6,069 bases of DNA, from positions 1 through 6,069 of the forward strand of contig WFMX01000124.1 in assembly GCA_015488875.1 (NCBI GenBank), given 5' to 3'. The notes under the pieces are model-generated. The model did not search any database and had not been told where the DNA came from. It saw only the letters and a program-made list of their open reading frames with translations. Positions 1 to 6,069 of the stretch are shown piece after piece. The DNA is from Campylobacterota bacterium (lineage in GTDB: Bacteria; Campylobacterota; Campylobacteria; Campylobacterales; Sulfurovaceae). Every line of letters starts with the position of its first letter. The stretch's first letter is position 1. Position numbers and translations under genes: made by a program.

Positions 1-45
1 ATTCATACCTATCCAAATGATAGAAATAACAAGTTCTAATATATT

Positions 46-51
46 AAAAGG
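46..51 (+). promoter_or_regulatory. Ribosome binding site that decides the start of the DUF255 gene
   Basis: AAAAGG lies 7 nt upstream of the ATG at 59. It favours that codon over the in-frame ATG at 17, in front of which no purine-rich site is visible in the few bases available. The conserved family N-terminus also begins right after the ATG at 59. Confidence 0.65.
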
Positions 52-58
52 TAAAAAT

Positions 59-1999
59 ATGTCAAACAGACTAATAAACGAAGATTCTCCATATCTACGC
101 CAACATGCTCACAATCCTGTGGATTGGTATCCATGGTGTGACGAGGCATTTCGTAGAGCGAGAGATGAAAATAGAGCGATATTTCTATCCATAGGTTACA
201 GTAGTTGCCATTGGTGTCATGTGATGGAGAGAGAATCATTCGAGAGTGAGGAGATAGCCAATATACTCAATGAACACTTCATAGCTATCAAGGTCGACAG
301 AGAGGAGAGACCAGATATAGATAGACATTATCAAGAGGTCTATCAGCTAATGAACGGTCGTCCTGGTGGTTGGCCTACTAGCATATTTCTCACTCACGAT
401 CTAAAGCCATTCTACTCAGCTACATATATACCGCCTGAACCTAGATATGGTATGATGGCATTTGGGCAACTACTAGAAACAATAGAAAAAAAGTATAGAG
501 AAGATAGGGATACCCTCATAGAGAAAGGTGCAGAGATACTCTCTCATCTAAATCCCAATATGGAGAAGATAGAGGCGACGAAGCTAGACTTGTCAATCAT
601 CGGAAGATATGAAGAACAATCAAGACAACTATTTGATGCTACAGATGGTGGGTTCAACAAAGCACCCAAATTTCCACAAGTCTCTACACTATCTCTACTG
701 CTAGATACATATAGATTGAGTGGTGACAAGAGATCGCTTGATATGGTCACTACTACATTGGATAGTATCTGTAGAGGTGGTCTCTATGATCGTGTAGATG
801 GAGGGTTTTGTAGATACAGTACGGATGACAAGTGGCTAATACCGCACTTTGAGAAGATGACATATGACAATGCCCTACTAAGTCAACTATATATAAAAGC
901 ATATCATATGACAGATGATGAGCTATATAGAGATATAGCCTTTGAGACTATCGACTTCATGCTCGACAAGATGAGTGAGGATCATCTCTTTTACTCTGCT
1001 AGTGATGCAGATACAGATGGTAGAGAGGGGGACTATTTCATCTATGGCTACAGTGAAGTACTAGAGAGATTTGAATCTTCTAATATCCCACGAGATGAGA
1101 TAGATGGATTGCTGGTTGGGCTAAATATATCCAGAGAGGGCAACTTCGAGGGTCAAAATATCGTCCGCATTGATGACCCAAGAGAGAGTGGCAATATTGC
1201 TTATTACACAGAAGCAATAGATATATTGAGAGAGTTGAGAGAGGAGAGGGTCTACCCAGCTATAGATAGAAAGATACAGCTATCGTGGAACTCTATGATG
1301 GTCAAGAGTCTATTTATAGCCAGTAATATAGATAGTAAGTATCTTCAGATAGCCATAGATTCACTAGATAGATTGACAGATACATTCTATATAGATGAGG
1401 AGCTGTACCATACTACTATCATCGGCAAAGTACCCAAGATAAAGGCATTTTTGGAGGATTATGCATACCTGTGTGATACACTCATAGAGGCGTATGAGAC
1501 TACACTCAATGAGCTATATCTCATCATGGCAGTCAAGCTCTCCAATAGTGCCATAGAGAAATACTTCGCACAAGGTATATGGAAGTTTTCAAGAGGTGAG
1601 TTCGAGACCAAAGCGGATATATATGATAGCTCCTATCCGTCTGCCATGGCTACTATGCTCTCTTCACTACTATCTATCAGCTCACTTGTAGATTCTGTAT
1701 ATAAAAAATTTGTATACCGAACACTAGAGATAAACTCATACGATGTAATGAGACAGCCCATCAGCTCTCCACTTATGAGTCAGATGGTCATACGATATCT
1801 CAAGGACGATATCATCATCAAGTCAGAGGAGTCCAAGCTCTTGTCGCATATATCTGATAGATATAGATTGGCTTATCCATTTAGCTATATCAAGGCAGAT
1901 ACCAATGATGGGTTTATGCTATGTGGTAGTAGTAGCTGTTTTGACCATGTGGCTGATTGGGACGGAGTGGTCTCGTCACTAGAGAGGATTATCGGCTAA
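59..1999 (+). CDS. DUF255 / YyaL-type thioredoxin-domain protein (SPATA20-like)
   Basis: This 646-residue cytoplasmic protein has no signal peptide or membrane segment. Seen in the sequence: the family-typical opening NRLINEDSPYLRQHAHNPVD at residues 3-22, then a thioredoxin-like domain (about 1-165) with CHWC at 50-53, KVDREERPDID at about 78-88 and GGWPTSIFL at 103-111. The C-terminal two thirds resemble the six-hairpin (alpha/alpha barrel) glycosidase/epimerase fold, with GGFNKAPKFP at 197-206, HFEKM at 263-267 and SASDADTDGREGD at 313-325. A C-x4-C pair (C622, C627) lies near the end. The length fits the family, which includes B. subtilis YyaL. Known of the family: the fold pairing is conserved, but no biochemical activity is firmly established; a redox or sugar-related role is inference. 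The start at 59 is chosen because family homology begins there and a Shine-Dalgarno site precedes it. The next gene is 106 nt away beyond a hairpin, so this gene is probably not part of the transporter operon. C27 sits where relatives usually have Gly or Ser, as far as I recall. Confidence 0.95.
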   Translation: MSNRLINEDSPYLRQHAHNPVDWYPWCDEAFRRARDENRAIFLSIGYSSCHWCHVMERESFESEEIANILNEHFIAIKVDREERPDIDRHYQEVYQLMNGRPGGWPTSIFLTHDLKPFYSATYIPPEPRYGMMAFGQLLETIEKKYREDRDTLIEKGAEILSHLNPNMEKIEATKLDLSIIGRYEEQSRQLFDATDGGFNKAPKFPQVSTLSLLLDTYRLSGDKRSLDMVTTTLDSICRGGLYDRVDGGFCRYSTDDKWLIPHFEKMTYDNALLSQLYIKAYHMTDDELYRDIAFETIDFMLDKMSEDHLFYSASDADTDGREGDYFIYGYSEVLERFESSNIPRDEIDGLLVGLNISREGNFEGQNIVRIDDPRESGNIAYYTEAIDILRELREERVYPAIDRKIQLSWNSMMVKSLFIASNIDSKYLQIAIDSLDRLTDTFYIDEELYHTTIIGKVPKIKAFLEDYAYLCDTLIEAYETTLNELYLIMAVKLSNSAIEKYFAQGIWKFSRGEFETKADIYDSSYPSAMATMLSSLLSISSLVDSVYKKFVYRTLEINSYDVMRQPISSPLMSQMVIRYLKDDIIIKSEESKLLSHISDRYRLAYPFSYIKADTNDGFMLCGSSSCFDHVADWDGVVSSLERIIG

Positions 2000-2007
2000 A
2001 ATTACCA

Positions 2008-2054
2008 ATTATACCCTGCAATAATATTATATATAATAGTATGTAGGGTATAAT
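2008..2054. repeat. Long imperfect inverted repeat (hairpin) after the DUF255 gene
   Basis: The left arm ATTATACCCTGCA (2008-2020) pairs with TGTAGGGTATAAT (2042-2054) over 13 positions, one of them G-U in RNA. Inside it, two more pairs can form (2022-2023 with 2040-2041), followed by an A/G mismatch and the perfect palindrome TATTATATATAATA (2025-2038). Almost the whole 47 nt therefore folds back. It starts eight bases after the stop codon, as a terminator or 3'-protecting stem would. However, CACTCC follows it on the + strand instead of a U-run, so it is not a classical intrinsic terminator. The symmetry would also suit a dimeric regulator. I see the structure directly; its role is open. 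Confidence 0.8.
2049..2054 (+). promoter_or_regulatory. Candidate -10 element for the transporter operon
   Basis: A perfect TATAAT lies 52 nt before the ATG of the RND gene, in the right arm of the inverted repeat. The upstream 30 bases are very AT-rich, but there is no recognisable -35 box. Main-sigma promoters of Campylobacter and Helicobacter characteristically have a good -10 and a poor -35, so this is compatible. Transcription would begin near 2060-2062, giving a leader of about 45 nt. TATAAT also occurs at 2032-2037 inside the palindrome and TACAAT at 2083-2088, so the exact element is uncertain. Confidence 0.4.
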
Positions 2055-2105
2055 CACTCCAAATTTCAAATCACTACAAATATACAATATCATCAAGGAG
2101 AGAGA

Positions 2106-4526
2106 ATGCACAACAGACTAGAGAGTTTTATGGGGAGGGTCGGTGGTTTTATACATGACAATCCCATCAAGGTGATAGTCATGGTTATGCTACTATTGGC
2201 ATTTCCTATATCGCACATACCACTTATCAAGATGGATACTTCTACAGAGGGATTTATGCATGATGAGGATCCTGTGCTACTCAAATACAACGCTTTCAGA
2301 GAGCAGTTTGGACGAGATGAGAGGATAGCAGTAGCGATAAAGAGCGACAAGATCTTTACTGTTGATTTTCTAAATACACTCAAAGATCTACATGAGGAGA
2401 TAGCATCCAAAGTACCATATGTAGAGGATGTAACCTCTCTATATAATGTACGAAATACTAGAGGAGATGGTGATCTGCTCATCACAGATGATCTGCTAGA
2501 GCCTATGCCTAAGACTTCAGAAGATGTAGAAAAGATCAAGCAAAGAGCTATGGCTTCGCACTTTTACAAAGATTTACTTCTCAGTAGCGATGGCAAGATG
2601 ACTATGATCATGATAGAGACTGATGCTTACTCTCACGAGGGCGAAAAGAAAGAGTCTGTAGATGATGAGTTTGCTAGTGGGTTCGATGGAGACGAGGCTA
2701 GTGATGCCAACAATACCAAGAAAAGCACCAAAAGGAAATTTCTCACAGATGCTGAAAATAAAGAGCTTATAGAAGCCCTCCATGCTATAGTCGATAAATA
2801 TAGAGCCAAGGGCTTAGAGATATATATAGCAGGCTCACCTGTGGTCAACAATGCCCTAAAGGCTCAAATGAGTGCTGACATGCAGAAGTTTACTAGAGTT
2901 ACATTTGTCATCATATTGGTATTTCTATTTATAATGTTTAGGAGGGTGAGTGCTGTTGTCTATCCTTTGTTAGTCATCATATTTTCCCTACTTACTACTA
3001 TTGGGACTATGGCATGGGCAGGCGTGGCGTTTAAGCTCCCTACTCAGATAGTGCCATCTCTACTGCTAGCTGTATCGGTAGGGGCTACGGTGCATATACT
3101 CTCTATATTTTTCGATAGGTTCAACAGCCGAGGAGACAAGAGAGAAGCACTCTCATACACTATGGAGCATTCTGGACTAGCTATCGCTATGACCTCTATC
3201 ACTACAGCGATAGGAGTGGGATCATTTGCAGGTAGTAAAGTAGCACCGATCTCAGATTTGGGTATATTTGCATCATTGGGTGTGATGGTATCACTATTTT
3301 TGACCTTGACTTTGCTCCCTGCCTTGCTATCTATCACCAAAATGAAGCCACATGTTAAAGAGACACATAAGAGTAGTCGACTTGACAATATGATGAAGCA
3401 TTTGGCAGTTATTCCTGTAAGACACTACAGATCTATTATAGTAAGTAGTGGTTTGCTTGTGCTGTTGGCTCTTGTTTTGGGTGCTAGGATAGAGCTGTCT
3501 CACAATCCTTTAATGTGGTTTCATGAAGATAACTACAATAGAATATCTACAGAGACTATAGATAAAAATATGAATGGTACTGTAACTATAGAAGCCATCA
3601 TAGATACCAAGACAGTCAATGGTTGGAATGACCCAAAGAGGCTCAAGAAACTTGATGCCTTAAGCAAAAAGCTAGAGACCTATGTGGACAAATATACACA
3701 TATAGGTAAAGTCATATCTCTAGCTACTATAGTCAAAGAGACCAATAGAGCGTTGCACGGAAATGATGAGAAGTTTTATACTATCCCAAATGATGCCAAT
3801 CTAGTATCGCAAGAGTTATTGCTATTTGAAAATTCAGGTAGTGATGATCTTGAAGATGTAGTAGATAGCCAATTTAGCAAGGCTAGAGTGACTATCAAAC
3901 TTCCATGGACTGGAGCGGTTAAGGCATGGGGCGTATTGTCGTATGTCAAAAATGAAGTTGGTTCTACATTTAAAGATGAAGAGGTGACAACTACAGGTAT
4001 GATACCTCTACTCATCAATACTTTCGCACAAGCGGTTAGTTCATCAGTACAGAGCTATATCATAGCATTTATTGCCATTACTTTTATGATGATGATAATA
4101 TTGGGTTCTGTACGGATAGGATTGCTTAGTATGATACCAAATCTCACACCTATTATATTGGGTCTTTTGATAATGTATGGTATGAATATACCTCTTGATA
4201 TGTTTACACTACTTATAGGTTCTATAGCCATTGGGCTAGCGGTCGATGATACTATACACTTCATGCATAATTTCAAGCGATACTATCTTCAGAGTGGAGA
4301 TAGTGCCAAAGCCATAGAACAGACATTTTTTACTACAGGTAAAGCGATGGTGATTACTACTGTAGTACTCTCATTGGGATTTTATTCGTACATGATGGGT
4401 GACATGATATCTGTGCAAAATTTCGGTCTGCTTACTGGATCTGTTATTTTACTAGCTTTGTTGGCTGATCTATTTTTGGCTCCTGCTTTGCTGATAGTAG
4501 TCGCCAAATGGGGCTGGATAAAATAA
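2106..4526 (+). CDS. RND superfamily (MMPL/HpnN-like) inner-membrane transporter
   Basis: This 806-residue protein shows the duplicated RND layout. TM1 is at about 19-39, followed by a periplasmic domain (about 40-260), TM2-TM6 (about 262-278, 284-305, 315-337, 357-376, 384-408) and TM7 (about 443-460). A second periplasmic domain (about 461-648) precedes TM8-TM12 (about 650-667, 670-691, 697-719, 743-764, 773-799). The TM10 region has GLAVDDTIHF (710-719), the family's proton-relay-type Asp motif. The equivalent TM4 stretch, SVGATVHI (324-331), has no Asp. Residues 178-211 form a charged, low-complexity insert in the first periplasmic domain. The size fits single-subunit MMPL-type exporters such as HpnN (hopanoid transport) better than tripartite drug pumps of about 1040 residues, and no membrane-fusion protein is adjacent. 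The start is supported by AAGGAG at 2095-2100, 5 nt upstream. The genes for a LolA-like carrier and a DUF1302 outer-membrane protein follow closely, suggesting export of a lipid or hydrophobic compound; the substrate is unknown. Confidence 0.93.
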   Translation: MHNRLESFMGRVGGFIHDNPIKVIVMVMLLLAFPISHIPLIKMDTSTEGFMHDEDPVLLKYNAFREQFGRDERIAVAIKSDKIFTVDFLNTLKDLHEEIASKVPYVEDVTSLYNVRNTRGDGDLLITDDLLEPMPKTSEDVEKIKQRAMASHFYKDLLLSSDGKMTMIMIETDAYSHEGEKKESVDDEFASGFDGDEASDANNTKKSTKRKFLTDAENKELIEALHAIVDKYRAKGLEIYIAGSPVVNNALKAQMSADMQKFTRVTFVIILVFLFIMFRRVSAVVYPLLVIIFSLLTTIGTMAWAGVAFKLPTQIVPSLLLAVSVGATVHILSIFFDRFNSRGDKREALSYTMEHSGLAIAMTSITTAIGVGSFAGSKVAPISDLGIFASLGVMVSLFLTLTLLPALLSITKMKPHVKETHKSSRLDNMMKHLAVIPVRHYRSIIVSSGLLVLLALVLGARIELSHNPLMWFHEDNYNRISTETIDKNMNGTVTIEAIIDTKTVNGWNDPKRLKKLDALSKKLETYVDKYTHIGKVISLATIVKETNRALHGNDEKFYTIPNDANLVSQELLLFENSGSDDLEDVVDSQFSKARVTIKLPWTGAVKAWGVLSYVKNEVGSTFKDEEVTTTGMIPLLINTFAQAVSSSVQSYIIAFIAITFMMMIILGSVRIGLLSMIPNLTPIILGLLIMYGMNIPLDMFTLLIGSIAIGLAVDDTIHFMHNFKRYYLQSGDSAKAIEQTFFTTGKAMVITTVVLSLGFYSYMMGDMISVQNFGLLTGSVILLALLADLFLAPALLIVVAKWGWIK

Positions 4527-4556
4527 GTAGACCATATCAAAACAAAAAGGAAAAGA

Positions 4557-5357
4557 ATGAAAACGACAAAATTAATCACAAGTATAGCATTGGGAGCTAG
4601 TTTGCTATTGACTACAATACATGCAGATGATGCAAAAGCTAGAGGCATCATGACAAAAGTAGATGCTAGAGATGATGGCAAGAGTATCGAAGAGGATATG
4701 TATATGATACTGATAGACAAAAACTCCAAAAAGAGAACTAGAGATATCAAATCATACAGCAAAGACTTTGGCAAAGACACTCATAGGATAATGTTTTTCA
4801 AATCTCCAGCAGATGTGAAAAATACCTCATTTTTGACTTATGACTATGATAACCCATCAAAAGATGATGACCAATGGCTCTATCTACCTGCACTCAAAAA
4901 GGTCAAGAGGATACCTAGTAGTGACAAAAGTAGTAGTTTTATGGGGTCGGACTTCTCCTATTTTGATATGACAGATAGAGATTTGAGTGATTACAACTTC
5001 AAGCTCATCAAAGAGATGAAGGTGAGAGGTCATGACGCTTGGATGATAGAGTCTACACCTAGAAACAAAAAGGTAGTCAAAGAATCAGGATATAGCAAGA
5101 CTATAGCAGTAGTGAGAAAAGATAACTTTGTAGTGGTGAGAGCTATCAACTATTTGACAAATGGCAAAAAGAAGTACCTAGATCTAAAAAAGATACATAA
5201 ACAAAAAGGTGTATGGGTAGTAGATGAGATGAGCATGACTACCAAAAAAGGCAAATCAACCCAACACAAGACTCTATTGAAGTTTAGAAATATCAAGGTA
5301 AACGGCAATCTAAGTGATAGTATATTTACCACTAGACGACTCTCTAAAGGCTTATAA
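4557..5357 (+). CDS. LolA-like periplasmic protein (outer membrane lipoprotein-sorting protein family)
   Basis: This is a 266-residue exported protein. The N-terminus has a Sec signal peptide: basic MKTTK, a hydrophobic core at about 6-21, and likely cleavage after A23 (IHA/DD). The mature part has the block WLYLPALKKVKRIP (107-120), then SSSFMGSDFSYFDM (125-138), which I recognise from LolA_like proteins associated with RND transporters (annotated as outer membrane lipoprotein-sorting proteins). That fold is an open beta half-barrel that shields an acyl chain or other hydrophobic ligand in the periplasm. It is not classical LolA, and lipoprotein sorting itself is doubtful; carrying cargo between the RND pump and the outer membrane is the likelier role, by context. 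The C-terminal half (149-266) is strongly basic, with 29 Lys/Arg against 9 Asp/Glu. It begins 30 nt after the RND stop with AAGGAA at 4547-4552, and no terminator lies between them. Its stop overlaps the next start (TAATG), pointing to translational coupling. Confidence 0.88.
   Translation: MKTTKLITSIALGASLLLTTIHADDAKARGIMTKVDARDDGKSIEEDMYMILIDKNSKKRTRDIKSYSKDFGKDTHRIMFFKSPADVKNTSFLTYDYDNPSKDDDQWLYLPALKKVKRIPSSDKSSSFMGSDFSYFDMTDRDLSDYNFKLIKEMKVRGHDAWMIESTPRNKKVVKESGYSKTIAVVRKDNFVVVRAINYLTNGKKKYLDLKKIHKQKGVWVVDEMSMTTKKGKSTQHKTLLKFRNIKVNGNLSDSIFTTRRLSKGL
5345..5350 (+). promoter_or_regulatory. Ribosome binding site of the DUF1302-like gene, inside the LolA-like gene
   Basis: TAAAGG lies 6 nt before the ATG at 5357, within the last codons of the upstream gene. 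With the TAATG stop/start overlap, it supports this start and suggests coupled translation of carrier and outer-membrane protein. Confidence 0.55.
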
Positions 5358-6069
5358 TGAAACTCTTTAGTGCTGTTTTGTTGTCTACGATAGTCATATA
5401 TGCTAATGGTGTAGCCGATGATATGGATGGATTTGATGACAAGACAGAGGTTGTCGCCGATGATATGGATGGTTTTGATGACAATGCTAAAGAGACAAAA
5501 GACGATATGGACGGTTTCGGTGATGATACCAATACCACAGTAGATGACAACAACATATCTACCTCGACCCACACATCACTCATCGAAGGTCTCTCTGGAG
5601 AGCTTACAGAACAAGTCGTCTATTCGCCAAAATCAAAAGCCCCACATGATGGCATCAATTCAGTAAAGAGTTCACTATTTTTAGATTATGATCATAAGTT
5701 TGAAGGTGGTGTCAGAGTCAAGATCAATGCAAAAGCTTACTATGATGCCATATATGCGATCAAAGATAAAAACGACTTTACACATCAAGAGATAGATCAA
5801 TTAGAGTCTGAAGTGGAACTGTTTGATGCTTTTGTAGAGGGCAAAATGGCCGACAATATAGACTACAAGATAGGTAGACAGGTGATAGTATGGGGAAGAA
5901 GTGATACCATCAGAGTCACAGATATACTCAACCCCATAGACAACAGAGTACCTGGTATGGTGGATATAGAGGATCTTAGATTACCAGTAAACATGGCTAA
6001 GTTTGACTACTTTGCAGGGGATTGGAGAGTTACGCCAATAGTCATATTTGAGCAGAGATTTAGCAAAAA
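5357..6069 (+). CDS. DUF1302-like outer-membrane protein, N-terminal part (cut by window end)
   Basis: The frame is open for 237 codons to the window edge with no stop, so this is a partial gene and not a broken one. It starts with a Sec signal peptide (MKLFSAVLLSTIVIYA, cleavage after A16 or A20). Next come three 14-residue acidic repeats (19-60) and a Ser/Thr-rich link (about 66-75). From about residue 76 the sequence reads like a beta-barrel protein, with alternating strands around SSLFLDYDHKFEGGVRVKIN (105-124). The best family marker is GRQVIVWGRSDTIRVTDILN (173-192) followed by P-I-D, typical of the DUF1302 family. These proteins are usually well over 400 residues, so probably more than half lies outside the window. 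DUF1302 genes are known to cluster with RND/MMPL transporter genes and a second exported protein (DUF1329 in pseudomonads); here a LolA-like protein takes that place. The role as an outer-membrane channel or receptor for the exported substrate is inferred. Confidence 0.85.
   Translation, partial: MKLFSAVLLSTIVIYANGVADDMDGFDDKTEVVADDMDGFDDNAKETKDDMDGFGDDTNTTVDDNNISTSTHTSLIEGLSGELTEQVVYSPKSKAPHDGINSVKSSLFLDYDHKFEGGVRVKINAKAYYDAIYAIKDKNDFTHQEIDQLESEVELFDAFVEGKMADNIDYKIGRQVIVWGRSDTIRVTDILNPIDNRVPGMVDIEDLRLPVNMAKFDYFAGDWRVTPIVIFEQRFSK
5411..5536 (+). repeat. Three in-frame 42-bp tandem repeats encoding acidic DDMDGF units
   Basis: The units are residues 19-32, 33-46 and 47-60 of the DUF1302-like protein: VADDMDGFDDKTEV, VADDMDGFDDNAKE and TKDDMDGFGDDTNT. 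Units 1 and 2 share a 29-nt stretch with a single difference (GGA against GGT for Gly). Unit 3 has drifted mostly at third codon positions (GAC, GGT, TTC). Residues 61-64 (TVDD) begin what may be a fourth, decayed unit in the same phase. Residues 19-64 carry 19 acidic against 3 basic side chains. The stretch lies directly after the signal peptide and so should be in the periplasm. Confidence 0.9.

Noticed and set aside
17..58. Extension of the DUF255 gene to the ATG at 17
   Set aside because: The extra 14 residues have no family resemblance, no ribosome site is visible before 17, and AAAAGG sits at the right distance before 59.
2008..2066. Classical rho-independent terminator after the DUF255 gene
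   Set aside because: The stem is strong enough in length, but the bases after it (CACTCC) are not a U-run, so only a hairpin of uncertain role is annotated.
2093..2539. 148-codon open frame on the minus strand
   Set aside because: It lies antisense to the well-supported RND gene. Its Ser/Leu-rich, low-complexity translation shows no recognisable domain, as expected for a shadow frame.
2106..4526. Multidrug efflux pump of the AcrB type
   Set aside because: The protein is about 240 residues too short, TM4 lacks the Asp pair, and no membrane-fusion protein or TolC-like gene is adjacent.
4382..4780. 132-codon minus-strand frame spanning the RND / LolA-like junction
   Set aside because: It is antisense to two real genes and its hydrophobic translation merely mirrors their codons; no domain or convincing start site is seen.
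5414..5449. EF-hand or other canonical calcium-binding loop in the DDMDGF repeat
   Set aside because: The D-x-D-G spacing is suggestive, but the first ligand position is Ala or Lys and the hydrophobic residue at position 8 is Asp or Gly, so the EF-hand pattern is not met. Calcium binding remains possible but unsupported.
5150..5572. Minus-strand frames over the acidic repeats, with IHIIG-like repeated peptides
   Set aside because: The repetition is the antisense image of the DDMDGF repeats. The + strand frame has a ribosome site, a signal peptide and the DUF1302 motif.

Overview
The window is an AT-rich stretch with four genes, all on the + strand, and very little non-coding DNA. AGA, ATA and CTA codons dominate. 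Shine-Dalgarno sites are AAGGAG-like, and the gene set resembles that of the Campylobacterota (Epsilonproteobacteria), for example the Sulfurimonas/Sulfurovum/Arcobacter type. That assignment is an inference from composition and gene content, not a proven taxonomic call. There is no sign of a mobile element, tRNA, rRNA or CRISPR array.

Region 1 (59-1999) is a complete gene for a cytoplasmic DUF255/YyaL (SPATA20-like) protein. It has an N-terminal thioredoxin-like domain carrying a CHWC motif and a C-terminal alpha/alpha-barrel domain. The best start is the ATG at 59. The frame is open upstream to 17, but that extension is probably not translated.

Region 2 (2000-2105) is the only sizeable intergenic gap. 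It holds a long, nearly continuous foldback sequence (2008-2054), eight bases after the stop of the first gene. Its right arm contains a perfect TATAAT, so it may serve as both a 3' end structure and a promoter for the following operon.

Region 3 (2106-6069) looks like one operon. It encodes a 12-TM RND/MMPL-type inner-membrane transporter, a secreted LolA-like periplasmic protein, and the first 237 codons of a DUF1302-like outer-membrane protein cut by the window edge. The gaps are 30 nt and then a 1-nt stop/start overlap (TAATG). Together they suggest a three-compartment path for a lipid or other hydrophobic substrate: pump in the inner membrane, carrier in the periplasm, barrel in the outer membrane. 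The substrate cannot be read from the sequence.

The most unusual feature is a perfectly phased 14-residue acidic tandem repeat (core DDMDGF) at the mature N-terminus of the outer-membrane protein. It lies opposite a strongly basic C-terminal half in the LolA-like protein, which raises the possibility of electrostatic docking between the two.
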